64,000 nucleotides of DNA from assembly GCA_963743595.1 (NCBI GenBank), contig CAVURW010000170.1, forward strand, positions 20,092-84,091, read 5' to 3'. The stretch is from CAVURW01 sp963743595. GTDB taxonomy: Bacteria; Verrucomicrobiota; Verrucomicrobiia; Methylacidiphilales; UBA1321. The stretch's first letter is position 1. The number at the start of each line of letters is the position of its first letter. The translations under genes and the position numbers were made by a program. The notes below the pieces were generated by a model. The model was not told the origin of the DNA. It searched no databases and saw only the letters and a program-made list of their open reading frames with translations. This document shows positions 9,140-17,467 of the stretch, one piece after another.

Positions 9140-9565
9140 ATGACCATTCAACAAGCCCTACGCCTCGTGACCGGTCTGCTCGTCGTTTCCGCGCTGGTTG
9201 CCTGCGGATACAAGAGCGATGTCAAGTTGTGTGAAGCGGCCTCCGATAACTTTCACACGCTCTACAATGACGGTAAATATTCCGATATCTACAACGCTGC
9301 CGGCGAGCGCATGGTCAAGTCCGCGCCGATGAAAGATTGGCTGGACCTGATGGGACGGCTCAGCAAGCGGTTAGGCAAAGAGAAGAGCGCGACGCCCGAC
9401 ACCACCAACCTGGGGAGCGACAATTTCATAACCGTCATCACGCTGAACTACAAAACCACGTTTGATAAGGGCGACGCGGACGAGCAGTTCGTGTACGAAA
9501 TTCGTGGAGGTAAGGCGTTGCTTATTGGGTACCAGGTGGAAGTGGATGGCGTGATTTATCAGTAG
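9140..9565 (+). CDS. Small putative lipoprotein
   Basis: 141 residues. The N-terminus has a lipoprotein-type signal (hydrophobic LRLVTGLLVVSALVACG) with a plausible lipobox LVAC, giving Cys22 as the lipidated residue. The mature part starts with a helix bearing the pattern NDGKYSDIYNAAGERM and then beta-strand-like sequence ending in a Gly/Val-rich tail. Such small lipoproteins often adopt an NTF2/DUF4019-like fold, but I cannot confirm that. It is 71 nt downstream of the XdhC-like gene. Confidence 0.65.
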   Translation: MTIQQALRLVTGLLVVSALVACGYKSDVKLCEAASDNFHTLYNDGKYSDIYNAAGERMVKSAPMKDWLDLMGRLSKRLGKEKSATPDTTNLGSDNFITVITLNYKTTFDKGDADEQFVYEIRGGKALLIGYQVEVDGVIYQ

Positions 9566-9581
9566 ATGCTCGCATCACATT

Positions 9582-9887
9582 TCACACCTCCAGCCAGATC
9601 ACCCCATCGATCAGTTTTAAATTGTAGGTCTTGACCCGCGAGCCGGGAATGTTTGTACAGACTCCATCGGCCAAGCGAAACGACCACTGGTGCCACGGGC
9701 AAACAACCGCTTCCTCGTGAATATGTCCTTCATGCAACGGCGCATTTCGATGAGGACACAAGTTATCGAGCGCAACGACGCTTTCTTTTCGCCGGAACAG
9801 CCCGATTTTTAAATCGCCCATACTCACGCACCGGCTCTCGCCGACGGCCATCTCATCCAGCTTAATCTCGGTGCTGACCCAATTCAT
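9582..9887 (-). CDS. Rieske [2Fe-2S] domain protein
   Basis: 101 residues from ATG 9887. The cluster ligands are clear: CPHRNAPL (Cys-x-His) and CPWHQWSF (Cys-x-x-His), with about 16 residues between, the spacing of Rieske-type ferredoxins and NirD-like proteins. It is a single-domain soluble protein. Its ATG overlaps the stop codon of the upstream membrane gene (ATGA), so the two are translationally coupled and may act together in an electron-transfer step. Confidence 0.88.
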   Translation of the reverse strand: MNWVSTEIKLDEMAVGESRCVSMGDLKIGLFRRKESVVALDNLCPHRNAPLHEGHIHEEAVVCPWHQWSFRLADGVCTNIPGSRVKTYNLKLIDGVIWLEV

Positions 9888-10483
9888 ACCGCCGCCTTCT
9901 TTGGCAAGGTTCGCGAGTAATACGAGGCCACCCACAATTGCACGCCCGCCGTCATGACCGCGATGAATATGTAGGTGAGGCGGGTAATGGGACCGAGCCA
10001 ATCAAAGGAATCGATGCCGCCACCGAATGAGCCCAACCAATCCGGCACTTTATAGATAATCGCTTGGTAGATAAAATAGACGAAGAGCAGAAGGGCGAAC
10101 GAGCACTGGTTGCGAACGCCGAAATAGATGGCGCGGTGATCGGCTCGTTTAAACCAGTCGCAAACGTAGAATTCGACCACGGTCATCCCGATTAGGAGGA
10201 TGGCACCGATCACATCCACAATGGTGCTGGCATCGGGTGATACGCCCGCCTGGAAATCATAGGAGAACGTCATGAGGAGGGAGAAAACCCATATAAACGA
10301 GCCGAGAAACAGCCAGTACTTGCTCCACACGGCCGCTGCCGCGCGCTTCTGAAACCGGGCTAGTTCCTCGTAAACGCCCTTCTGGGCCAGCGCGGCAACG
10401 AATTGTTCCACGCTCTCCGTTCGCCCCGCCTGGGCCAGGAGCTCCGCAAGAAGATTCTCTGGGATGGAAACCAGTTTCGACAC
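9884..10483 (-). CDS. Membrane protein, partner of Rieske gene
   Basis: 199 residues. A soluble helical N-terminus of about 50 residues precedes about four membrane helices (around residues 55-75, 85-110, 127-148 and 165-188), with KKAAV at the end. No family recognised. ATGA coupling with the Rieske gene suggests a functional pair at the membrane. Confidence 0.7.
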   Translation of the reverse strand: MSKLVSIPENLLAELLAQAGRTESVEQFVAALAQKGVYEELARFQKRAAAAVWSKYWLFLGSFIWVFSLLMTFSYDFQAGVSPDASTIVDVIGAILLIGMTVVEFYVCDWFKRADHRAIYFGVRNQCSFALLLFVYFIYQAIIYKVPDWLGSFGGGIDSFDWLGPITRLTYIFIAVMTAGVQLWVASYYSRTLPKKAAV

Positions 10484-10552
10484 GCCCTTACGACAAGGCT
10501 TTTACGCGCCAAGCGCAAGCCCGAAACGCAGAAGACATCGTAATTGCTGGTA

Positions 10553-11158
10553 ATGGTAAGTTTGGCTTGGATTCACCGGGTCACGAATTATGCTCGCGGG
10601 GTGGAACCGCGACTCACGGCTACGTTTTTCGATGTTTACGATAGAACAGTGCACCCGTTCTTAGCGGGAATCGTTTCTGGATGTGTTCGTTGGCTTGGGA
10701 ACTTCCTTTTCGTAATCAATTCCTACTGCACAAACGGGAGACTAGGCCAGAACGGCGCTAAGTTGGAGACACGATGGGTTCACGAAGTTGAAACCCGATA
10801 CGCGCTCTATATTGCTGCCGGTTTCGTCTTTGGAATGTTCCACTGGATAGGAAACTTCATGGGTCTCGTCGATCTCAACTGTAGCGACGAGACGTGGGTG
10901 AGCGTGGCCTATTTGCCGTCGGCTTTTGCTCAGTACTATTGGCACTACGGTCACAATTTTGAGAAACCGAACACCTCCATCGGTTTGCTCTACGAACTCT
11001 ACATTTCCATGGCTGCAGGCGGATTCTTAGCAACCGCTTTGGGGCAACTGATCTTCTTTAGGAAGGGTTGGCGGTTATCGACTTGGTTGGTCCTCGTGAT
11101 CCTGTGGGTGGCGTGGATTCCCACCTCGGATGATTGGCGTTTTTTGATTAACTTCTGA
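10553..11158 (+). CDS. Membrane protein, unknown function
   Basis: About 201 residues from ATG 10553 (a TTG lies 9 nt earlier). Several hydrophobic helices are visible, including YIAAGFVFGMFHWIGNFMGL and the C-terminal WLVLVILWVAWI. The pair of short direct motifs RWLGNFLF and HWIGNFMG hints at an internal repeat. No family recognised. The next gene follows after 9 nt on the same strand. Confidence 0.55.
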   Translation: MVSLAWIHRVTNYARGVEPRLTATFFDVYDRTVHPFLAGIVSGCVRWLGNFLFVINSYCTNGRLGQNGAKLETRWVHEVETRYALYIAAGFVFGMFHWIGNFMGLVDLNCSDETWVSVAYLPSAFAQYYWHYGHNFEKPNTSIGLLYELYISMAAGGFLATALGQLIFFRKGWRLSTWLVLVILWVAWIPTSDDWRFLINF

Positions 11159-11167
11159 TGTTTTTCG

Positions 11168-11728
11168 ATGCGACAAATCTTTGATGAGAACCTAACCTTT
11201 GGGGGGCTGCCCGTTTTCTTAGCTCACACCAAATTTGAGCCCGACCACTTTACGAAGGCGTTTGGGATTAAGTTCAAAGAGGGTTACGAATCAGGACTTG
11301 GCCCGACCGACGAAGCATGTCTTGAAACGGATACCGGACAGTTTTTTGCCCTGATTCGGTATCGAGATGACCCCTACACAAAATACACAGGCATTCTGAT
11401 GTCGGTAGATTCAGGCCGAAAAGGAGAAGACCGTTTTGAGGAGTTGGATTCAGTTCTGTGCGACTTGGAGTTGCGGGTAGCGGACCTTCACCACATCAAT
11501 CTTGTTCATTATCGTTTTCGCCCCAGCTCCGTTTTTCGTGAGGACGATCACGGAACCGAGGTGTTGGTTCAGAAATTTGATTCTTATCCCGATGCATGCC
11601 ACAAGAAACGTGAACTGGAAGCGGTGGGGCACAAACAGCACTACCGTATTCAAGTGGACCGAATTGCTGAGAAGGGATGGACAGGTAACTGGAAGCCAAC
11701 CCCAAAAGATCAGTACAAGAGTTCGTAG
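11168..11728 (+). CDS. Hypothetical protein
   Basis: 186 residues, soluble, no domain recognised. The C-terminal part (DDHGTEVLVQKFDSYPDACH, then ELEAVGHKQHYRIQ) looks like a small alpha/beta module found at the ends of various bacterial proteins. It is co-oriented with the membrane gene and followed 10 nt later by a terminator hairpin, so these two form a transcription unit. Confidence 0.6.
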   Translation: MRQIFDENLTFGGLPVFLAHTKFEPDHFTKAFGIKFKEGYESGLGPTDEACLETDTGQFFALIRYRDDPYTKYTGILMSVDSGRKGEDRFEELDSVLCDLELRVADLHHINLVHYRFRPSSVFREDDHGTEVLVQKFDSYPDACHKKRELEAVGHKQHYRIQVDRIAEKGWTGNWKPTPKDQYKSS

Positions 11729-11738
11729 GCCTGCGCGG

Positions 11739-11764
11739 AGGCCTTAACAAGGCCTGGGTTTTTT
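11739..11764 (+). terminator. Rho-independent terminator
   Basis: A perfect 7-bp stem AGGCCTT / AAGGCCT with a 3-nt loop (AAC) is followed by GGG and a run of six T. It ends the unit 10553-11728 and insulates the HNH/SUKH cassette that begins at 11941. Confidence 0.85.
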
Positions 11765-11940
11765 GTTGTGAGGAAGAGGCGGCAGGAGACGGGCGTATTC
11801 GATTTCCTAATAATCTGCTTGTTATTGTATGCGGTTAAGTGTAGTGTTTGCGATTAATCCGAAGCAAGAAGACGTCTCTTTGATTTGACCAATTTTCTGC
11901 TTCCATTGTTCTAACCTACGCCTAAACCTAAAAAAACATC

Positions 11941-12834
11941 ATGTCAGAAAATCCCAAAGACGAAGTCGTCGCCCAACCTGAAGAGGTCGAAAAAATCGAC
12001 ACAAACGCCAACCGACGCGTATGGGCCAGATTTAGCAAATCCACCAAGCCCGCTTTCTTCAAGCACCTGGCCGAGCAATATCGGGAGGAGTTAAAGGACG
12101 CCGGAATGTCGTCCGCGCAAATTCGTCAGATGGAAAATGGTAGCAGCCCGAACAATTCCCACGAGACCGATCCTTGGATGGTTCACCACACCACTCCGCG
12201 CACCGTGAGCGGTAAGCTGAATGATCCGAATGATTTCAGTAATCTCGTTCTCATCCGCAAGAGCAGCGAACAAGAGCTTCACCACTACATCGATCCGCAA
12301 TACAAGCAACTGAAGCCAGGCGAATCTTGCCAGATCATGATGGTGCGTCCCGCTGGCGAATTCTGCGCGCTCGATGCAGAGGAGACCGCCCGCCAAGTCC
12401 AGACTTCCATTAAACACCCGGCACCTGCGAATTCTCATGCGCCGGAAAATCAGGGTCAAGGCTCACACACCCACGGCAACTGGACGCCTCGTCCCCGGAA
12501 ATCGCAGGGTGAAGCGCCTGAGTCCGATTCGGAGAGCGAAGAGCAAAAGCCATCGCGCAAGTCTCGCAAGAACCGTTGGGAAACTCCGGATGAGTCGGAA
12601 GCAGAAGGCGAGCAAAAGCCTCGTCGTCGCAGCCGTAAATCGAAGCAGACCGAAGAAGAAGTCGCCCCCGAAGTTGCGGTTGAAGCCAAGACCAGCGAAG
12701 AGGAGCCGGCTGAAAAGCCTCGTCGCAAGCGTGGCGGTAAAGGCAAGGGCAAGAGCCACAGCAAGAAAAGCCACCCTCACTTCGAAGACTCCCCAGCACC
12801 CGATCAGGGTGAACACCACAGCGCAAAATTCTAA
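11941..12834 (+). CDS. Probable HNH/ENDO VII-type nuclease with basic disordered tail
   Basis: 297 residues. Residues about 70-125 carry an HNH-like pattern: double His in MVHHTTPR (H82, H83), Asn in NDFSNLVLI (N101) and a downstream double His in ELHHYID (H114, H115), which is the order of ligands seen in HNH/ENDO VII toxin nucleases. Residues about 155-297 are low-complexity, alternating Lys/Arg-rich blocks (KPRRRSRKSK, RRKRGGKGKGK) with Glu/Ser-rich blocks. No secretion domain or signal peptide is visible. Two SUKH-family genes follow within 6 and 12 nt, and SUKH proteins are known immunity partners of such nucleases. The nuclease call is inference from pattern and context; no Shine-Dalgarno is present. 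Confidence 0.6.
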   Translation: MSENPKDEVVAQPEEVEKIDTNANRRVWARFSKSTKPAFFKHLAEQYREELKDAGMSSAQIRQMENGSSPNNSHETDPWMVHHTTPRTVSGKLNDPNDFSNLVLIRKSSEQELHHYIDPQYKQLKPGESCQIMMVRPAGEFCALDAEETARQVQTSIKHPAPANSHAPENQGQGSHTHGNWTPRPRKSQGEAPESDSESEEQKPSRKSRKNRWETPDESEAEGEQKPRRRSRKSKQTEEEVAPEVAVEAKTSEEEPAEKPRRKRGGKGKGKSHSKKSHPHFEDSPAPDQGEHHSAKF

Positions 12835-12840
12835 AAACTT

Positions 12841-13347
12841 ATGCAATTATTCATCCGTAAAGTCCAATCAGGAGAAATCCCTAACGCTACCCTTCGCACT
12901 GGCTGTTCAGCCGAAGCGCTGGACCAAGCCAAGCAAAAAATCCAGAGCCTCCACTGTCAACTCCCTGCGGAGTACGTCGATTTTCTGGCGCTGCACAATG
13001 GATTTCAGGGCGCGGATGACATCACGGTTTATTACGTGGCGGACGCTTCTTCCAGCGAGGAAGTGTTAAAGAACCCGAAAGCACCGACCGAGTTGATTCA
13101 AGCCAACGAGGTCTATCACAGCCGGGGTCTGAACCCGCTCTGGTTAGTCCTGGGCGAGTGCGATCTGGGCCTGTTTGTCTACGATTCTGAAGCAAAAGAA
13201 TATGTCATCATTGACCCGTCCGGCTTTGATGAATTCGATGGCTACGATTCATTGGAAGACATGATCATGGACATGATCGACCCGGAATACTTCGGCGAAG
13301 AAGAGTCGGAAGACGATGAAGAAGACGACGACGAGGACGAAGAGTAA
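12841..13347 (+). CDS. SMI1/KNR4 (SUKH) family immunity-type protein 1
   Basis: 168 residues. The SUKH core is recognisable from QLPAEYVDFLALHNGF (residues 40-55) and the later strands GLFVYDSEAKEYVIIDPSG. The last 16 residues are almost entirely Asp/Glu (from residue 153). SUKH proteins neutralise nuclease toxins in contact-dependent and polymorphic toxin systems. Here the gene starts 6 nt after the HNH gene and the acidic tail is opposite in charge to the basic tail of that protein. Confidence 0.85.
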   Translation: MQLFIRKVQSGEIPNATLRTGCSAEALDQAKQKIQSLHCQLPAEYVDFLALHNGFQGADDITVYYVADASSSEEVLKNPKAPTELIQANEVYHSRGLNPLWLVLGECDLGLFVYDSEAKEYVIIDPSGFDEFDGYDSLEDMIMDMIDPEYFGEEESEDDEEDDDEDEE

Positions 13348-13359
13348 TCGATCCGCTGC

Positions 13360-13839
13360 GTGCAACTTTTCATCCGCAAAGTACGAGCTGGAGAGGTTCT
13401 GAACGCCTCGCTCCGGACGCGCTGTACTCCAGAGACGCTAGACCTGGCCACGGAGCGCGCGCGGGGACTCTACTGCTCTCTACCACCCGAGTACGTCGAT
13501 TTTCTGGCGCTTCATAACGGATTCCACTGCGGCGATATCACCCTCTATTACTTCGCTGATCCCGGTTCGGCAGAGGAGATTTTGAAGGATCCGAAAACGC
13601 CAGCGGAATTCTTTCAGGCCAATGAGGTGTGCCACAGTCGCGGACTAAAGCGGCGCTGGGTATCGCTCGGGGAATGCAACTTGGGTCTTTTTGTTTACGA
13701 TTCCGACAAGAAGGAATATGTGGTCATCGATCCCGCCGGTTTAGATGAGTTCGATGCCTATGATTCCCTGGAAGACATGGTCATGGACATGATCGATCCC
13801 GAATACTTCGGCGATGAAGACGACGAAGACGAAGAATAA
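13360..13839 (+). CDS. SMI1/KNR4 (SUKH) family immunity-type protein 2
   Basis: 159 residues from a GTG start, 12 nt after the first SUKH gene. It aligns end to end with the first copy: shared QLFIRKV start, LPPEYVDFLALHNGF, HSRGL, LGEC-LGLFVYDS-KEYV-IDP and YDSLEDM-MDMIDPEYFG. It also ends in an acidic run. The two are tandem duplicates that have diverged mainly in residues 20-40 and 55-100, as expected if they guard against different toxin variants. Confidence 0.85.
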   Translation: MQLFIRKVRAGEVLNASLRTRCTPETLDLATERARGLYCSLPPEYVDFLALHNGFHCGDITLYYFADPGSAEEILKDPKTPAEFFQANEVCHSRGLKRRWVSLGECNLGLFVYDSDKKEYVVIDPAGLDEFDAYDSLEDMVMDMIDPEYFGDEDDEDEE

Positions 13840-13924
13840 GTCTCTTGAGCGCTAGCTCCTCGCGAGAATAAGTTTTTTCCAGTCTCTCTTTTCAACTACA
13901 GCGCGGCGTGTCTACATTCGCCAC

Positions 13925-15406
13925 ATGCGATTTCTTGCTGACTCCGCTCCCGCTATCGATGTCCCGTTTCCCGTTCCTATCCCTCTGTACGGGTCTGAAG
14001 AGGGAAAGTCGCTCCCCTACATCCTCTTCCAGCGGATCCACGATGAGCCATTTAATTTGGTTGCGACGATCATCTTTTTTTGCGCGATTCTCCACACGCT
14101 GGCCTGTCCATTGATTCTGCGTGCAGCAAAGCGCCAGCAGGAACTTCACGAGAAGGAGCTGGAAGTGATGGAGGGTTGGGGCGAAAACGTCGGTAACCAA
14201 GATCGGCTCAGCCCGGTCGCGGCGGTTCTCCATTTTATGGGCGAAGTGGAAATGATCTTCGCGCTCTGGGCGATTCCCCTGATGTGCTCCTTGATGATCA
14301 TCAAAAAGCCGTCGGTCGCCATCGATTATCTGAATAAGCCGGGCATCACCGATTACACGCAGCCGCTCTTCGTGGTGGTCGCGATGGTCATCGCCTCCAG
14401 TCGGCCGATCCTTCAAACCGTCTCCGGCCTAATGAGCACCATGGCTGGCGATTCCGCCGTCCGCTGGTGGTGGGTGCTACTGACCGCAGGGCCGCTGCTC
14501 GGCTCATTCATTACGGAGCCCGCCGCCATGACCGTTTGTGCGCTGCTTCTTGCCCGTGAATTCTATCGTCTGGAACCGAGCACCCACTTCTCGTACGCCA
14601 CGCTAGCCCTCTTGTTCACGAATATCTCAGTCGGAGGAGCACTCACCAGCTTTGCCGCTGCGCCGATCATTATGGTCCACACGCAGTGGGACTGGTCGAC
14701 TCCCTACATCTTTGGTGTGTTTGGAATCAAGGCAATCGCCGCCATCACCGCCGCCAATACCGCCTATTTCTTCATGTATCGCGGCGAGTTTAAGCGAATG
14801 GAACAGACCCGCCGTAAGCTTCCTGCTGATATCTCGGAGCGCCAGATGCGCGCGCCGCTGTGGATCGTGGCCGTTCACCTCGCTTTCCTTGTTTGGACGG
14901 TTCTCGTTAATCGCGACGCCCCCCTCTTCCTCGGTGGATTTCTCTTTTACGTGGGCTTCTTAAACACGACCGCCGTGCACCAAGACGAGCTCAATCTGCG
15001 CCCGGCCTTGCTCGTGGGGATGTTTCTCTGCGGCCTCATCATCCATGCCGGATTGCAGGGGTGGTGGCTCGAACCGGTCATTGGTCACATGCAGGTAGGC
15101 TTCTCCTTGATCGATTCCTACCTGCTCCTAATTGTCTCCACCATCCTCACTGCCTTTAACGATAACGCGCTGATCACATTGCTGGGCACCACCGTCCCCG
15201 CCGCACAAATGGGCGATGCCCTCAAGTACCAGCTCGTAGCCGGCGCCATCTGCGGAGGCGGGCTCACGGTTATCGCCAACGCCCCGAATCCTGCTGGCCA
15301 AACGCTGCTTCAGAAATACTTCCCCGGCGGAATTGAACCTCTCCATCTGCTCATCGCAGCAGCCATTCCCACCGCAATCATGGTCGCGTTTTTTGCGATT
15401 CTCTAG
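13925..15406 (+). CDS. Putative Na+/H+ antiporter
   Basis: 493 residues with about 11-12 membrane helices. It matches the putative Na+/H+ antiporter family known mainly from Chlamydiae, Verrucomicrobia and some Bacteroidetes/Chlorobi: signature stretches include FMGEVEMIFALWAIPL, RPILQTVSGLMS, LLGSFITEPAAMTV, FTNISVGGALTSFAAAPI and the C-terminal FNDNALITLLGTTVP, with conserved polar residues in mid-membrane. The predicted role is sodium export coupled to proton entry at the inner membrane. It stands alone, 85 nt after the SUKH genes. Confidence 0.85.
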   Translation: MRFLADSAPAIDVPFPVPIPLYGSEEGKSLPYILFQRIHDEPFNLVATIIFFCAILHTLACPLILRAAKRQQELHEKELEVMEGWGENVGNQDRLSPVAAVLHFMGEVEMIFALWAIPLMCSLMIIKKPSVAIDYLNKPGITDYTQPLFVVVAMVIASSRPILQTVSGLMSTMAGDSAVRWWWVLLTAGPLLGSFITEPAAMTVCALLLAREFYRLEPSTHFSYATLALLFTNISVGGALTSFAAAPIIMVHTQWDWSTPYIFGVFGIKAIAAITAANTAYFFMYRGEFKRMEQTRRKLPADISERQMRAPLWIVAVHLAFLVWTVLVNRDAPLFLGGFLFYVGFLNTTAVHQDELNLRPALLVGMFLCGLIIHAGLQGWWLEPVIGHMQVGFSLIDSYLLLIVSTILTAFNDNALITLLGTTVPAAQMGDALKYQLVAGAICGGGLTVIANAPNPAGQTLLQKYFPGGIEPLHLLIAAAIPTAIMVAFFAIL

Positions 15407-15677
15407 ATCTCTTGTTTCTTCTTGCACGCTATCTCGGGCTGATCTATTCTCTCGTGCTCTCGTTTGATAGCGCGAATTAGATTCGTGCGGCGGGGCAAAG
15501 GCAACCTCTAACCCTGAAGCGCCCAGGTAACGGCGTTTTTGTTGTCTTTAGGTTAGTTCATCGTTAGTCACCAGACCAGTAAGCAGAAGAGTTTCCGTAA
15601 GCTCGGTCGCCGCAAGGAAGTTTTGGAACCCTTGATTGGCCTATTTTAATGGGTGCGCGTTCCTTTTTTAAAAAATC
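15407..15677 (+). other. Leader region upstream of rpsA
   Basis: 271 nt without a gene. It should hold the rpsA promoter and 5' leader. The final bases before the ATG are T- and A-rich (TTTTTTAAAAAATC) with no Shine-Dalgarno, a form compatible with S1-dependent, autoregulated translation of rpsA. No tRNA or riboswitch fold was recognised. Confidence 0.4.
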
Positions 15678-17363
15678 ATGAGTGGTTCAATGCAAGAATT
15701 GTTCGGTAAAAGCATGCGTCAATTTACCGAAGGCAGCATCGTAAAAGGACGCATTTTACAAAAGCGTACCAGCGAAGTGCTGGTCGATATCGGTTATAAA
15801 TCCGAAGGAATTATTTCCCGCGGCGAATTCGAAAACGATGAGTCGATCGAAGTCGGCGACGAAGTGGAAGTGTTGCTGGAACGTCTGGAGAACGATGAAG
15901 GCATGGTGGTTCTCTCGAAGGAAAAAGCAGCTCAGAAGCAGAACTGGGAAAAGATCGTTAAGATTTTCAATGAAGGCGGCCTGATCACCGGTAAGGTGAA
16001 GGGAATCGTCAAGGGCGGTCTGATGTTAAACGTGGGTGTGGAGGCATTTCTGCCCGGCTCGCAGGTCGATATCATCGCTCCGAAAAACCTGCGGGATTAC
16101 GAAGGTAAAACGCTGGAATGTAAGATCGTTAAGTTGAACGAAGAGCGGAAAAACGTTGTCCTTTCCCGTCGTGAGCTGATCGAAGCAGAACGTGCCGAGA
16201 AACGCGCCAAGTTACTGGGTGGCATCAATAAGGGCAGCATTGTCCGCGGCGTGGTGAAGAACATCACCGACTTCGGCGCATTCATTGATCTGGATGGTCT
16301 CGATGGTCTGTTGCACATCGGAGATATGAGCTGGAGCCGCCCGACTCATCCGAGCGAGCTGCTGAAGATTGGTCAAGAAATTGATGTGTTGGTGCTCGAT
16401 ATCGATCGCGAAAAAGAACGCGTTTCGCTCGGCCTGAAGCAGAAGACCGATAATCCTTGGGATAAGATTTTGGAGAAATACCCGCAAGGCACAGAAGTGG
16501 TGGGCAAGGTGACGAACCTCGTTCCGTTCGGTGCATTTGTGGAGATCGAGGCCGGCATTGAAGGCATGATCCACGTGACCGAAATGAGCTGGACGAAGCG
16601 CATTTCCCGCGCGGCAGACGTGTTCTCCATCGGCCAGGAAGTTCGCGCCAAGGTGGTAGGTGTGAATAAGGATGAACAGCGCGTGGCGCTCTCGACGAAG
16701 GAACTGGAATCGAACCCATGGGATCTCGTTTCTTCTAAATACCCGATTGGTTCTCGCGTGAAGGGTAAGATCCGGAATATGACGCCGTACGGTGCATTTG
16801 TGGAATTGGAAGAAGGCATCGATGGTATGATCCACGTCTCCGATCTCTCCTGGACTCGTAAGGTGAATCATCCTTCCGAAATGTTAAAGAAGGGCGATGA
16901 TGTCGAAGCAGAAGTGCTCGAAATCGATAAGGCCAATCAACGCCTCTCGCTGAGCTTGAAGCACATGGGCGATGATCCTTGGAAGAACATCGAGAGCCGC
17001 TACAAGATCGGTGATTTGGTCACAGGCAAGGTCAGCAAGGTCGCCAGCTTCGGTGCGTTCATCCAATTGGCCGATGAAATCGATGGCTTGGTTCACATTT
17101 CGCAGATCAGCAATGATCGCGTGGAAAAGGTGAAGGATGTGTTGAAGATCGGTCAGGAAGTCTCCGCCCGCGTCATCAAGGTCGACACGACAGAGCGTCG
17201 TATCGGTCTCTCGATCAAGGCCGCCGATTACACCCAGGAACAGCTGGAACGCGAAACCGAAAGCTACGAAGCGCTCAAGCCCGGCGAGGAACTCTCCTCC
17301 ATGGAAGCTGCGTTTGATCGTGCTGAGGAAGATTATCGTCCCGGCGAAGCCAAGAAGAAGTAG
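15678..17363 (+). CDS. rpsA: 30S ribosomal protein S1
   Basis: 561 residues with six S1 (OB-fold) repeats, about one per 85 residues, starting near residues 18, 104, 187, 272, 359 and 444. The repeats carry the usual GxVxxxxxFGAFVxL...GLxHxS pattern (ITDFGAFIDLDGLDGLLHIG, LVPFGAFVEIEAGIEGMIHV, MTPYGAFVELEEGIDGMIHV). Length and repeat number match bacterial S1, which binds mRNA on the 30S subunit and supports translation of mRNAs with weak Shine-Dalgarno sequences. The C-terminus is charged (EDYRPGEAKKK). Confidence 0.97.
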   Translation: MSGSMQELFGKSMRQFTEGSIVKGRILQKRTSEVLVDIGYKSEGIISRGEFENDESIEVGDEVEVLLERLENDEGMVVLSKEKAAQKQNWEKIVKIFNEGGLITGKVKGIVKGGLMLNVGVEAFLPGSQVDIIAPKNLRDYEGKTLECKIVKLNEERKNVVLSRRELIEAERAEKRAKLLGGINKGSIVRGVVKNITDFGAFIDLDGLDGLLHIGDMSWSRPTHPSELLKIGQEIDVLVLDIDREKERVSLGLKQKTDNPWDKILEKYPQGTEVVGKVTNLVPFGAFVEIEAGIEGMIHVTEMSWTKRISRAADVFSIGQEVRAKVVGVNKDEQRVALSTKELESNPWDLVSSKYPIGSRVKGKIRNMTPYGAFVELEEGIDGMIHVSDLSWTRKVNHPSEMLKKGDDVEAEVLEIDKANQRLSLSLKHMGDDPWKNIESRYKIGDLVTGKVSKVASFGAFIQLADEIDGLVHISQISNDRVEKVKDVLKIGQEVSARVIKVDTTERRIGLSIKAADYTQEQLERETESYEALKPGEELSSMEAAFDRAEEDYRPGEAKKK

Positions 17364-17389
17364 GGGAGCGTGGAGTTACCAGCAGTGAA

Positions 17390-17431
17390 CTGGGTCCAGC
17401 TTCAAGCTTGCTGGGTCCAGCCTCAGGCTGG
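17390..17431 (+). repeat. Two tandem 21-nt units with hairpin
   Basis: The 11-mer CTGGGTCCAGC occurs at 17390-17400 and 17411-17421, defining two 21-nt units that differ at four bases. The second unit contains a perfect hairpin CCAGCC-TCA-GGCTGG (17417-17431). Two of the differences between units co-vary (T/A in one, C/G in the other), as expected for a conserved stem. It lies between rpsA and ribE and may act as a terminator or processing site, or be a dispersed genome repeat. Confidence 0.5.
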
Positions 17432-17467
17432 TTGCACTACAGGGGATTCCAGGCGAATCTCCTGAAT

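Noticed and set aside
15407..15677. tRNA or riboswitch before rpsA
   Set aside because: No cloverleaf or known aptamer pattern could be drawn from the sequence.
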